The translations under genes were made by a program, and so were the position numbers. Under the pieces are notes generated by a model that saw only the letters and a list, made by a program, of their open reading frames with translations, searched no databases and had not been told where the DNA came from. Below are positions 47,071 to 58,014 of a stretch of 64,000 nucleotides of DNA, piece after piece (position 1 is the stretch's first letter; each line of letters starts with the position of its first letter). Origin of the DNA: Siphonodentalium dalli (lineage: Eukaryota > Mollusca > Scaphopoda > Gadilida > Siphonodentaliidae); assembly GCA_032622095.1 (NCBI GenBank), contig CP136064.1, positions 127,895,605 through 127,959,604 of the forward strand, in the 5' to 3' direction.

Positions 47071-47376
47071 ATTGATAAAGGAAATTGTTGACGAATCACA
47101 CACGCACACGCACGACGGATAACATGCCATGGCAATAGCTCAAACTCTACCAAGTAAAGTTGAGCTGAAAATGTTATATTTAATTAAGAAAAGACACACC
47201 GGCAGCGTTTCTGGCAGGGAGTGAAGCGAGGCAGTCATCATTTGCTTTGTCTGTATTAGTTCCTCTCTGTCAGACGTTAACACGAGTGAGTTGTGTGGTC
47301 GCGACTTCGGTTGCAGCTGCCCTCGTATTAATGCCGGTCGGAGTGGGACGGTTTTGGATTAGGCTCAGGACGGATT

Positions 47377-47880
47377 ATGGAGCTAATCCTCGACGCCGCG
47401 TTAGCTGCAATGCAAAGAAGTCAAATAGTGGACACTGTTAGTTGGAATCTCCAAGCTAACATGGGCTATTTGGTTCTTTGCATTGCATTCCGGACAGAGG
47501 ATGCTGGTATCCAGAGGTGTTCTGCCCGGGACAGGAACGCCGAGACCTGCCGTAACACGAAGAAGAAGATGAAGACAGCGCCTCCGGGCGACATCAGACC
47601 AGCTAGCAGGGACTCCGTTGATCTGCCGGAGGTCCCTGCTGTCGTCACGGAGGCAGGTGGAGACAGGGACGCGGACACCACCCCGATGTTCTTGCCGCCA
47701 GCTTTGACGTGGAGATGGAAACACCACCCAGCCATTCCCCACAAGGGACGGAAACCACCACCTCCGTGAGGCTCCGTCCCTCCGACGCCGAAGTGTGACG
47801 AGGAGCCGGCGTCACTAACACAGCACCAAATAGAACAAGAACGTGATGCCATCAAAGAAGCGATTTGTCACCACCACGCA
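47377..47880 (+). pseudogene. Gene B copy 5, internally deleted and cut off
   Basis: The ATG frame starts normally (MELILDAALAAMQRSQIVDT), but an internal deletion at about 47,586 removes the basic block and the SERRPDD region, fusing KTAPP to GDIRPASRDS. The copy then ends at 47,880 within the HHH-encoding segment, where module A sequence begins. Non-functional by any reading. Confidence 0.5.
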
Positions 47881-50800
47881 TACTAATTGATATTATATAT
47901 GGAGCCACGCTGAAATATAACTTTAACCCCTCTTTTAAGGGGTTTTCCGAATTTAACCCTTTGAACCCGACTGGCCGCAAAAGCGGCCAGCCAGAAAACG
48001 TTCATACACCAGCAGCATTCAGTGACATCATAAACCTATGTAGCATGTGTATAAATAACCATTGGTATATCCACTTATATCTATGTAAATGATCCCAAGG
48101 AACTTCCGCAGTACCGTGGGTGCATGTGTATGAGTTTGTTGCCGACTAGTTGGGGTAGAAAAACATGCGCATGCGCACAGAGCAGAATTCAACAAGCGTA
48201 CATTATTTGAAGCGATTCGGGTAAAGCTCTACATTGTTGCGCGGTTCGCAGGATTGTAGTAGAAAGACACCATTTCGATCTGTTTCGATCACTCTTTTTT
48301 GGTTTAAATTAGTATTGCATACATAATCAGTGTTCTGTCATATGTGAGGAAGGCGCATGCAGTTTCTTATTTGAGTCGATTTGTTTTGCGCATGCGCATA
48401 GGATAAAATGATAAATGTATGGATTTTTGTGAAATGATACATCAAGGATCTCCATAGTACATAAATTTGCGTTATACAGCTGCACGTTTTGACATTGCAC
48501 CAGAGTAGTACTGTGGAAATGGGTTGCATGATCACAATACCATATAGTCCGATCTACTTGCGCGTGCACATTACAAACACGTGGTCAAATCGTGCATTAT
48601 TGAGCAATTATGTAAAGTTTAAGACTCGTGGCACCATTTGAACATGACCATCACCGTGCCATATAGGCGATGTCTAAAATGGGACGTAATGCCACTGAAT
48701 GCACAGGGAAGTGGTGTCATTCGATCACTTGGGCTATATGCTTAGCAACCATTGATACCGTTAAATACAAACTACATGTAGGTTCAATCTTCTGACCTGA
48801 TGTATCTCCAGTTTCACAATAGGGTATTGACTGCATAGAAAATGCCGTTTCTTAGCGCGGAATTATACGACGCTATAAGCTATTATACTTTCAGTTCCGG
48901 GTAGTTTCTTAGAAACTGTTACCAGGGAGTGGTCGTGTGGCAAAGTATACCGTTCTAAAAAAAATACACAGTGGCCCATGGGAACATACCTGTAAAATTT
49001 CAGACCTGTAGCACCATTTGAACATAACCATCAGCATGTGCATGCCAATAATGTCTAAATTGGGGCATACTACAATTGGATTCACAGGGCAATGGTGTCA
49101 TTCGATCATTTGGGGTATTTGCTTAGCAACCGTTGCTACCCTTAAATACAAGATAGGATCATACTTCTGGCCAGATATATATCAAATTTCACAATATGGT
49201 GTTGACTGCATCAAAAACGCCATTTCCTTGGGCTGAATTACGACCGTAAAAGCTATAATTGTATTTTACTTTCAATATCGGGTAGATGCCTAGCAACCGT
49301 TACCAGGGAGTGACCACGTTGCAATGTAACCAGATCGTAAAATAATCAGTGGTCCATGGGGAACATACATCTAAAGTTTCAGAAATGTGACACCACTTGA
49401 ACATAAACAACACCATACATCTAAACACTGGCCACAATATAAAAAATACCACTGGGAGCCCAGGGTCAGGGTGTCGATCGTTGTGGGGAGCCAGGGTTCA
49501 AAGGGTTAAAGAGCGTTTCGTGATTATATAATTTATTAAATGTCGCAATTAATCGTACCATGAAATACGTGATATAAAATTCGGCATATACATTAAGTAT
49601 GATTATGCGATATATAATGCCACATTTTTTGGGGTAAAATTGTAACTCCCATCAAGATGGCCGTAAAAATGGTGGCCGTAAGTGGAAAAATTGACATGTT
49701 TTCACTAATATCTTCTAGTTCAGTTTCTGCTGTATGGAACTGGTTCAGAATTGAGACTTTATTTTTGTATTACTCATGTTAACTGATCACTGGAGAAATG
49801 AAATATGCCATTCATGGGGTCCTAGTCCCTTCCGATCCATCAAAAATTATATTTTACAGACTTGGTATGAAATTTCACTAAAAGTCACCGTTAGGATTCT
49901 AGTCCCATTTTAACAAGAATTGGACGGAACTGTGCAAATTCTATCCCCCTTAATACGAACTACAATATTTTAAAAGCAACACAAACTTTTATAACCAGGA
50001 GTGGTAGGTTTCGGTTGTTTATTATGTATAAAATCTTAAACTACTGGTAAATTGTATCCACAAATGATTATCTTGATAACGATCCAGCATAGTTGTTTGA
50101 TTCAGTGAATTTCAATCAGTCATAAGTATTCTTAATAATTTAAAAACGAAAAGAACATTAAATCTAACAGTGAAAAAAAATGCGTTAAATTTTCATGAAC
50201 ACACGGCAGTTGTAGCACACTCTCTCTCCCTTTCTCCCTCTCTTTCTCCCTCTCACTCACTCTGTATCTCGCTCTGTCTCTCTCACCTCAGCAGATTCAT
50301 AAATTTTCTACGATTATTAAAATCATCATTATCATGTTATACATATCCTGTCATTCATATCATGTACTCTTCAACTTGGCCTCTTACCCTCTGCTCTTCT
50401 TATATAGTCAATGTCTTTTTCTTTTCTGAGGCGATAACTCAACATAAGTGATGACTCGCTTGTTGTTAATTCCTCTTCAACCTCATCTATTCTAAATCAT
50501 GTCATAAATAAACATTTGTAAAAAAATATTATATATTTTCTTTGAGGGTAGAATTAAATATTGTTTAAACCATACCTGTGCAAACTAAGTGAGGCATACC
50601 ATGACTCATTAATATTTCAACTCAATGGAACAAAAATTGTCACTTGGTCTGAAAATGGCTGCCAAGATGGCGACTAAACATGGGAAATGGTAAATATTGA
50701 CCCAGCATGCCATGTAATCGCTTACAAGTTGTGGTCGATGAATAAAATTGGCTATTCTGTCTTATATACTTTAAATTCTAACATTTCTTTTGCACATTGG

Positions 50801-51358
50801 TTAAGTGTTACCAATGTAACCACTGAAATTAGCAGAATTATTTGATTTTTCTATCACAAACTTGACATAAAAATTGGCAAAAATTAACTTTTCAGGTTTT
50901 GGCCATTTATTCAAGTAAATGGAAGTATCTTTGGTATCAAAGATGTTTATTGTTTTTATCTGTCTTAAATGCGTAACACGAATGTGTTTTTAGACAAAAT
51001 TACTCAAGATGGCTTCCAAAATGGCAACCAATTTGGTAAAAAAAAAAAGAAGATTATTTTTACATATATCCCGAACATTATTCTCTGTTCCCAAGAGTTA
51101 GAAAATTATAACTCACTTGTTTATTGCCATGTTATGCTTAATCCAATGACTACTACATGTTTCATTCTCTGAGGCATGACAAATTCCTTTTAAATGATAT
51201 ACTGTGGTATGGAATTTTGCCAAAAATGTCTTCTGGGACTCTGGCCATATTTTTAAACGGAAATAGGCAGAACGTCTAAACGAAACTGAGTGAAACCATA
51301 TTATGTGGCTACTCTCGACAATTAGCATGAACATCAACTTAATATATGGTGTATGTCC
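47881..51358 (+). repeat. Module A, unit 6 (starts mid-module)
   Basis: Begins at TACTAATTGATATTATATAT, equivalent to 44,468, and is LINE-free (ATATCTTCTAGTTCAG at 49,710). Interrupted by the TTAA-flanked element at 47,957-49,505. Without that element GAATTTAAAGAGCGTTTCG is restored as in unit 5. Confidence 0.78.
47957..49505. mobile_element. 1.55-kb non-autonomous piggyBac-like element
   Basis: Flanked by TTAA (47,953-47,956 and 49,506-49,509), with 12-bp terminal inverted repeats CCCTTTGAACCC/GGGTTCAAAGGG. TTAA duplication and CCC ends are piggyBac traits. No transposase frame. Inside, a segment of about 385 bp (TGGTGTCATTCGATCA... TTGCTTAGCAACC) recurs about two and a half times (landmark CACCATTTGAACAT at 48,631 and 49,010, a third partial near 49,392). 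Confidence 0.8.
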
Positions 51359-52228
51359 AAATGGCAGCCAGGGAGTGAATGTGCGGTCATAGATAATGTG
51401 AATAGTTCTGTATGGAGTTATTGTATGTCATTGATGTGCGAAGGAGTGGCTATATGGTGGTGGTACGGTGTGTATATGGTAAGATGTATAGGTATACAAG
51501 GGATGATTGTATGGTCATGTGTGAGGTGAATATATATACAAGGACTGTTCGTATGGTTAATGAAATGGTGTATGGGTGGAATGATAGTAGCTGTATGTTC
51601 ATCTGTGTGTTGTTTATGTATATATAGAGTGACTATATGGTCATGTGTGGGATATACATGCGTACCTTGGGTGACTATTGTCATGGATGGGTGTATATGT
51701 ATACATATGTTGACTGCATGATCATCTGTGGGACTGTGGGTGTATGAATAAATAGGGAGTGGTTCTATGCTTATGTTATGTATATATGTGTAAGTGGAAT
51801 GACTGTACGGTCATGATTGTTGAAGTATATATGCATATCTGGAGTATAGCTGGATGGTCATTGGCGATAAACTTGCGATACAGACACTGACATGTTCTAA
51901 AGTGAATAAAAGAGGCTAGCCAACTTCAATTAGGATTAAATATTATTGGGACTGCTGCAGACAATGGCTGTAAAGTCCTTGTGGTCATGGCTGTATATGT
52001 AATGTGTATGCATCTCTGCCGTGGCTGTATTGTCATATATAGGTATACAGAGAGTAGCTGTATGATCATGGATGGGGTGTGTGAGTATACATCGAATGGC
52101 TGAATTCTCATGGGCGAGTTGTATTTGCAAATCTGGAGTGTACGAGTGGTCGTGTGGAGTATTGGTATATCCATTGGTGAGGTGTATGGGTGTACCTTGA
52201 TTGACTCTATGGTAATGAGTGGTGTTAA
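51359..52228 (+). repeat. Long minisatellite block M', unit 6
   Basis: Runs parallel to 46,231-47,070 with few differences. At the equivalent of 47,070 (GGTGTACCTTGATTGA) it continues as minisatellite instead of gene B, so it shows what the gene-B block replaced in unit 5. It is interrupted by the copia LTR. Confidence 0.75.
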
Positions 52229-52403
52229 TGTGACTTAGTTCTGATCCGCTTCCCATTCTTGTATGAATCCTGTTCCGGTTTCCTGTTCCTGGTTTTAGTA
52301 AAAGGGAGACATAAAATGGTGGACAACGACGAGGTGGCAATAAATCTAGTGAGTAGATAAAGACTGTTTGTATATCAAGGTGAGCTCTACTACCATTTAA
52401 TAA
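52229..52403 (+). repeat. 5' LTR of copia element
   Basis: TGTGACTTAG to CCATTTAATAA, 175 bp, matching 59,509-59,691. The 3' edge is set by where the two LTRs diverge. It lacks the usual terminal CA. Confidence 0.85.
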
Positions 52404-52415
52404 TGGTAGTAGAGC
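52404..52415 (+). other. Primer-binding site of copia element
   Basis: TGGTAGTAGAGC directly after the LTR. It resembles the complement of the 3' end of initiator tRNA-Met (TGGTAG.AGAG). It also pairs with the end of the LTR (see finding). Confidence 0.5.
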
Positions 52416-52532
52416 GAGGTTAGAAGTGTTTCTTCAAGTCTAGTGACTGTTTAAAGATTTCTCAGCATTCAAAGTGGTGAAAATAGTGACTTTATTGGTT
52501 TGAAAAAGAAAAAAAAGTGTTGAAAATTCAAA

Positions 52533-53018
52533 ATGGGAGACGAACATCCAGCACCGGTTATTGTGAATCGAACAGTGTTTAATCCATCAACTCCAGTTTA
52601 TAAGGATGATGGTGATTTTGACATGTGGTTGAAGGAAATTGACTTGTGGAAGTTCGTTACTACGTTGGAGAAAAAGTAACAGGCTCCAACAGTGTTTTTG
52701 TCTTTGTCCGAAAAAACTCGGTACGCTTGTGCACATTTATCTGTTGCCGAATTAAATGCAGATGATGGTATGGACAAATTACTTACGAAATTGAAATCTC
52801 TGTATGGATGTGATACAGATCAGTCTGCATTTCTGGCTTATGAACAGTTTGAGACGTTTCAACGACCGAAAAATATGAACATTCCGGATTACATCAATGA
52901 GTTCGATCGACTTTACAACAAAATTACTATTCATGATATGGAACTCACAGATGCTGTGCGTGCTTACAGACTTTTGAAAAGTGCCAACATTACAGTTGGC
53001 ACGTGCTACTTTATCTGA
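52533..53018 (+). pseudogene. gag: copia gag, N-terminal part
   Basis: ATG at 52,533 opens a frame with the copia Gag-like region FDMWLKEIDLWKF. An in-frame TAA at 52,677 interrupts it, and the same frame resumes with SEKTRYACAHLSV..., YEQFETFQRPKNMNIPDYIN and EFDRLYNKI, typical of the retrotran_gag/UBN2 region. A one-base shift near 53,000 and the MITE at 53,024 end it. Structural protein of the element; non-functional. Confidence 0.75.
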
Positions 53019-53019
53019 A

Positions 53020-53356
53020 TTAACCTCTTCGCTGCTAAATGACGTTATGACGTCGTGTGCTGGGCTGTTGACGTTATTGCCATTTTCCAATGGGAAACTA
53101 TAACGGGAATACCACAAGAACTATAAAACTGAATCGGTTGAAAGGCTAGTATCGTTCACAATCGTGGAACATCATACACTGTTAGAAACTTGGAGATACA
53201 GTTATTCCGATGCACCAATCTCTGAGTTCCAGTTATGTATAATGGCCTACTTCTAGTGTGCTGAAGTAGGTCCGTAGTACCTACGGACCATATAGCACAC
53301 GGCGTGCACTTTTACGTCCGTAATAGTTACGGACGTCATAGCAGCGAAGAGGTTAA
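53020..53356. mobile_element. piggyBac-like MITE inside copia gag
   Basis: TTAA at both ends (53,020-53,023 and 53,353-53,356), with 14-bp or longer terminal inverted repeats CCTCTTCGCTGCTA. Net gain 333 bp. Two internal hairpins use the same word: GGTCCGTAG-TAC-CTACGGACC (about 53,269) and ACGTCCGTAA-TAG-TTACGGACGT (53,313-53,335). No coding capacity. Confidence 0.85.
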
Positions 53357-53966
53357 CTTTTGAAAATATGAGGAAACAATTGAAAGCAATGTTTGTTTGT
53401 GCATCGTCTGAAGAATCTGTGAGTGATAATGCAGTCAAAGTGGAACCGACTTATCTACCAAACGAAACATCTGACAATGTCTTCTATTCAATAGAAAATC
53501 GGGGAGGATATCGAGATTATTGGAAAACACGAGGACGTGGAAATTACAGAACCCCGAATACATCTCAGTTTCCCAGAGGATCTGCGATGTCATCGAGACA
53601 AAGGAATCCTCTTGATTCTTATGGGAATGTCTCTCGTTGTGAAATTTGTGATTCTGTTTATCATTATCGGATTCGGTGTCCACATGAAGCTGCTACAAAG
53701 AAGGAACCAGTCGACGTCAATGTTACTTTGTTCACGGAGAGCTTACATACATGCTATATTAACACTCTCGTCGGTGAAACACTTAATTCTGCAATCTTAG
53801 ACAGCGGATGTACTAAAACTGTTTGTGGTGAGACATGGCTGAACTGTTACATCGATTCATTATCGGATCTTCAAAAGCAGAAACTGGCTTCATTCCCAAG
53901 TTCAACGAATTTTCAGTTCGGTAGTGGACAGATAATGAAAGCATTGCGTCGTGTGAAAATTCCAGC
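53357..53966 (+). pseudogene. copia gag C-terminus (zinc knuckle) and aspartic protease
   Basis: Frame continuing from 53,368. Zinc knuckle C-E-I-C-x4-H-x4-C (CEICDSVYHYRIRC) for RNA binding, then protease active-site motif AILDSGCTKTVCG. Cut off at 53,966 by the LINE, whose target duplication starts at 53,967. The integrase part downstream of the LINE lies in the same frame once the insert is discounted. Confidence 0.8.
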
Positions 53967-54027
53967 AATTATTGCAAATCGCGTGCCTTTTGTTAGAGAC
54001 TGGCTGGGAACTCCTCTCTTCACGCCG

Positions 54028-55172
54028 TAGTCCAAGTCTTCTCGTACTAAAGCCGGCTAAGATATTGGGATGGAGGTGCCGGTCTTTAGTCCGAGTTCCA
54101 GGCCCATGCATTCCTTTGACAGGACTTAAGCGTTAGTGATCCGCTCAAATAAATCCACAATTATATGAAATAAAATGTCACAATTGCTACAATAAACGGA
54201 TAGTTTCCGCAGAAGACATGCTATTTTATCTGAAACCCACATCGGTTGTGAATTGAAAGCGGTAATTTAATGTGAAAAGAAACATTTGCCGCAGTGTTTA
54301 CATATTTTTTAAAGTATGCGAACTCAGTTGACCTTGCGAACTGCGTTCGGCATTTTCCGTTGAAAATATTCCGTAGATTTTGGACAACAACGCAAATTAC
54401 GATGAATTCTCCATTGTAATCGTAATTATGTGTGTCAATAAATAAAATAATAAATAGATTAATTAAACATTGGAGATATAAATGTAATACACTAAATAAA
54501 TGAACCTTAAGTTTGAAAAGTCCCAATAAAACGGAAGAACTATATTTCGAAACTGTGTGATTCGGTTCTCCGATTATTTTATAAACACAGATGTCAAATG
54601 CACATCACGCATGGCAAGTCAGACACAAGAGTTCTAATTTGCTCCAATTTTGACAAGTTGCTTGTCAACAAAACTACCGTTCTGATCCTCCATTATGTCA
54701 TTAAGTTTTTAGTGCGGGAATTGTTCTGAAAGCACATAGAAAACTGGACTTTCGGGCGATCGGTTTTCGCTATTTTTGTTCGGAAAACCCGCGCTATATA
54801 TAGAAACGGAAAGTAGAACAAACAGCGGATTATGCCGAACTTATTCGGACCACTTCGGCTTTCGGTTAAAATGTAAACAAACAGAGAAACAAATCGATGT
54901 GTGTGGCAATCAACCGGAATATTCTATGTGTAATTTAACATTAAAGTTAGATTATTATACACCATTATGACCATAAGATGTAAGCCTTTCCGATGCATAT
55001 AGCATCATGTATTGATTTGCTAGGTAAATCCAGTAAAATACACCACAAATTCCCGCCACAGATCGTGGGCGTAAGTCGTGTCAAAGGATTGGTATACAAG
55101 CGGTCTTGGACTAAAGACCAGCATCGCCATCCCAATATCTTAGCTGGTTTTAGTACAAGAAGACTTGGACTA
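54028..55172. mobile_element. 1.15-kb Mutator-like (MULE-type) non-autonomous element
   Basis: Long terminal inverted repeats of about 105 bp (54,028-54,132 against 55,068-55,172), starting TAGTCCAAGTCTTCT and still matching at CCTTTGACA-GACTTA-GC. Flanked by a 9-bp duplication TTCACGCCG (54,019-54,027 and 55,173-55,181). Long TIRs with 9-bp duplications are the Mutator pattern. The interior is AT-rich without a transposase. Confidence 0.85.
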
Positions 55173-55211
55173 TTCACGCCGTAGAAAACACAAGCTATGC
55201 CAATTTTTTAA

Positions 55212-55788
55212 AATGATACGAGGAACTGCTCCATCAATTTAAAGAAATTATGTACGACCAATTCAGGCAAATAATTCCAGATATAACTTAAGATTTGAAC
55301 ATATAAGACTACCCTCGAATATTAATTATGACTATTATATGGATTCTTTCTTACCATCTGCAATTACCGAATGGAACAAACTGTCAGAAACTACAAAGAG
55401 CAGCAGTACAATCGAAGACTTCAAAAAGGAACTGAACAGTGACAATATACGTCCACCTGCCTATTTTTATCATAGTAAATGTCGTAAATCTCATATCCTC
55501 CATACCCGGTTAAGATTGAACTGCAGCCACCTAAGTGGTGACCTGACAGATAACCATGTAAAAATTTCCCCCTTCTGTCTATGTGGGGAATTTGAGACAA
55601 CTTACCACTATCTCTTTGAATGTACATTTTATCAAGAGCCCAGAAGAGAACTATATGACTCCCTACCAAATGTTGCCTTATCTGAGAATACACTAATGCG
55701 GGGGTCAAGAGAGCTTAGTCTTCGCGAAAACAAACAAATATTTAATGCAGTACAGACATATATTATGAGAACAAAAAGATTTCCATGA
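55212..55788 (+). pseudogene. LINE reverse-transcriptase C-terminal fragment
   Basis: Post-RT region of a non-LTR element. The frame 55,339-55,788 (149 codons) contains CRKSHILHTRLRLNCSHLSG and FCLCGEFETTYHYLFECTFY and ends VQTYIMRTKRFP. Upstream part 55,212-55,338 is interrupted by a stop (CATCAATTTAAAG). Homologous to 34,729-35,256. Confidence 0.78.
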
Positions 55789-56432
55789 TCTGTATGGGTA
55801 ACAAATTGCTTTGGATTCCGGCCGCGTTATGCGGCAGCACGATGTTCTCCATTATATATGCAGTACTAAATGTCTTCCGATAACGATTATTTTGTAAGTT
55901 ACTTTACTTGTCACTATCCTGTATATACGTGAAATGATTCTACATGAAGAATGCAGCGATATTCACAGTGAACCCCATTGAAATAGGAATTGGCCATTGC
56001 GATTGACCCCCTCCAATGGAGCCTGACGCATGCATATTACTACGAGCATAATTTTCATCACGCAGCAACTAAATTATTGAAAACTCTGTCCCCTCTACTT
56101 TCTCACTCTCCCTCTCATTCTCTCTATCTCTTCTCTCTCTCTCTGCCTCCTGCTATCCCTAACACTATCTTCCCGCTGTGTCCATCCCAACTTAAACTTA
56201 GTTACTTCTCCTTTAAAAAATATTATTTCTATTATTTCCCGTCTGATCGATACCCCTCCCTCACCTATTGGGGAAGGGGCATGTCGCCAAAGAGGAGAAG
56301 ACTTCATATAAGCCCTCGGGCTTGTTGTCTGATCCTCATTTCCATACATTATCTCTTATATGTTGTATATTTATGTCATTTGTGTATAACGTGTATTATG
56401 TTTGGACTTGGAAATAAAAATATGTTTACACT

Positions 56433-57852
56433 AATTATTGCAAATCAGGATGTGATGATTGAGTGTGAATTTGTAAATACAGATCTGCCGTTATTATTAA
56501 GTAAAATGTCAATGAAGAGAGTGAAGACATACATTGACTTCACAAAGGACTATCCAAACAGTGATAAACTAATAAAACTGATTAAAAACACTTCTTTTGG
56601 TGATCCTGAATTATACAAACTTATTGAAACAGTCGAAAGAGAATGTCCAACGTGTGTGAAATACAAAAAGCCGGTATCAAGTCGACCTGTTGTTGGACTT
56701 AAAATTTCAGAAAATTTCAACGACTGTGTATCAATGGACCTGAAATTTTTTCATGGCAGGATCATTCTACATCTTATTGATCATGCTACCAGATTTAGTT
56801 AGGCGGTATTCATTGAACGAAAAGATGCGAAAACTGTTTTGGACAATATTTTCAAACACTGGATCGCCATATTTGGACCAGCAAAGATGTTTTTGTCAGA
56901 TAATGGCCGTGAGTTAAATAATGAAATAATTCGTGACTTGTGTGCAAACTTGAACATATTAGTAAACACTACGGCTGCTGAGTCTCCTTGGTCAAATGGA
57001 ATCACTGAAAGACATAAGGCTGTTCTTGCTAATATGATGGAGAAGATCTTAGATGATACAAAGTGTTCTTTTGATATTGCCTTGGCATGGGCTGTTAGTG
57101 CTAAAAATTGTCTACATAATGTTTATGGATTCAGTCCAAACCAACTAGTGTTCGGAGAAAATCCAAATCTCCCTGCTGTACTTACTGACAAACTGCCTAC
57201 ATTAGAAGGAAGAAGTTCTAGTCAGTTGATTGCTGATCACATCAATGCTATGCATTCTGCTCGTCAAGCTTTTGTTCAAAGTGAGTCCTCTGAGAAAATC
57301 AGACGTGCAATTCGTCATAATACCAGATCATCACCGTCAATGGTATATCAAACTGGAGACATTGTATTTTTCAGAAGGTTGGATAATAACTATTGGCAAG
57401 GACCAGGTACTGTTATTGGCAAGGCTACTCATCAGGTGTTTGTGAAGTGGGGTGGAGAATTTTATAGATTAAATCCATGTCATTTGAAACATATTGCAAT
57501 TGGTCAAAAGATGGAGAATGTTTCAGCTCAGGAAGATGTTTCAACTCATGATCAACAATCAGGTAGTGATTTCGTCGAACAATGTGTGTCAAATGAGAAA
57601 AGCATTGTGTGCGATGAGCTAGCGACCACAAACAACAATCATGTTGAAATACAGACGTTAAATAGTTCAGACCAAAGAGATAAACAAGATACCGGCTCTC
57701 AAATCAGTAATCCAACTATTCATGATGGAACTGTACCAAATAAACAATCGGTTATTTTCTATAAGATGCACGAATTTCCATGGAAAGAGGAAGTTGTTCT
57801 TGGAAGAGGGGGAAAAACGTCGGGCAAATATAAAAAATTGGATAAATATTAA
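56433..57852 (+). pseudogene. copia integrase
   Basis: Integrase with catalytic triad D (VSMDLKFF), D (FLSDNGRE) and E (NGITERHKAV), in the D,D35E arrangement. Before it lies the C-x2-C of the zinc domain (ECPTCVKYKKP); after it a C-terminal domain with TGDIVFFRR and WGGEFYRLNPCHLKHI. A single in-frame TAG at 56,800-56,802, just after DHATRFS, breaks an otherwise long frame. The upstream context confirms copia order (protease, integrase, RT). Confidence 0.85.
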
Positions 57853-58014
57853 GGATGTTAAATTGATGATGATGGAACTAAAACTGTTGAGTTCGAACAG
57901 TTGGAGGCATGGTACGAGAAACCAGAAGAAATAATGATTAACTTAAATACATTTGAAGCAAATGAAGTTAAAGAAGCAAAGAACTAGAGAACTGGAAAAG
58001 AAATAAGGGTTTTC
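57853..58014 (+). other. Decayed link between copia integrase and RT
   Basis: About 160 bp with no open frame. It retains FEQLEAWYE-like codons in shifted frames. Confidence 0.5.

Larger units (their letters stand above)
42701..47880 (+). repeat. Truncated tandem unit 5
   Basis: Contains nanos, module A without the LINE, a long minisatellite block (in place of satellite S), and the first part of gene B. It stops abruptly at 47,880 inside gene B, where the sequence switches to the middle of module A. Module A' and the terminal minisatellite are missing. The break looks like a deletion or unequal-exchange junction. Confidence 0.85.
47881..52228 (+). repeat. Partial tandem unit 6 without nanos
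   Basis: Begins at the point equivalent to 44,468 of unit 5, so nanos and its flanks are absent. Module A is interrupted by a 1.55-kb TTAA-flanked element and followed by a minisatellite block closely parallel to 46,231-47,070. The array is then interrupted by the copia LTR at 52,229. Units 5 and 6 resemble each other more than units 1-4 in this part. Confidence 0.82.
53981..56432 (+). mobile_element. 5'-truncated LINE inserted in copia pol
   Basis: Flanked by a 14-bp target duplication AATTATTGCAAATC (53,967-53,980 and 56,433-56,446). It starts in the RT C-terminal region and ends with a 3' UTR closing in AATAAAAATATGTTTACACT. About 1.3 kb of LINE remains when the internal Mutator-like element is set aside. 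The 3' UTR has a CT-rich tract (56,090-56,150), CCGTCTGAT and GCCCTCGGGCTTGTTGT, shared with the LINE tails in units 1-4. Confidence 0.88.

Noticed and set aside
48327-48569. 80-codon minus-strand frame inside the TTAA-flanked element
   Set aside because: Not repeated in the neighbouring internal repeats and without a recognisable domain; not a transposase.
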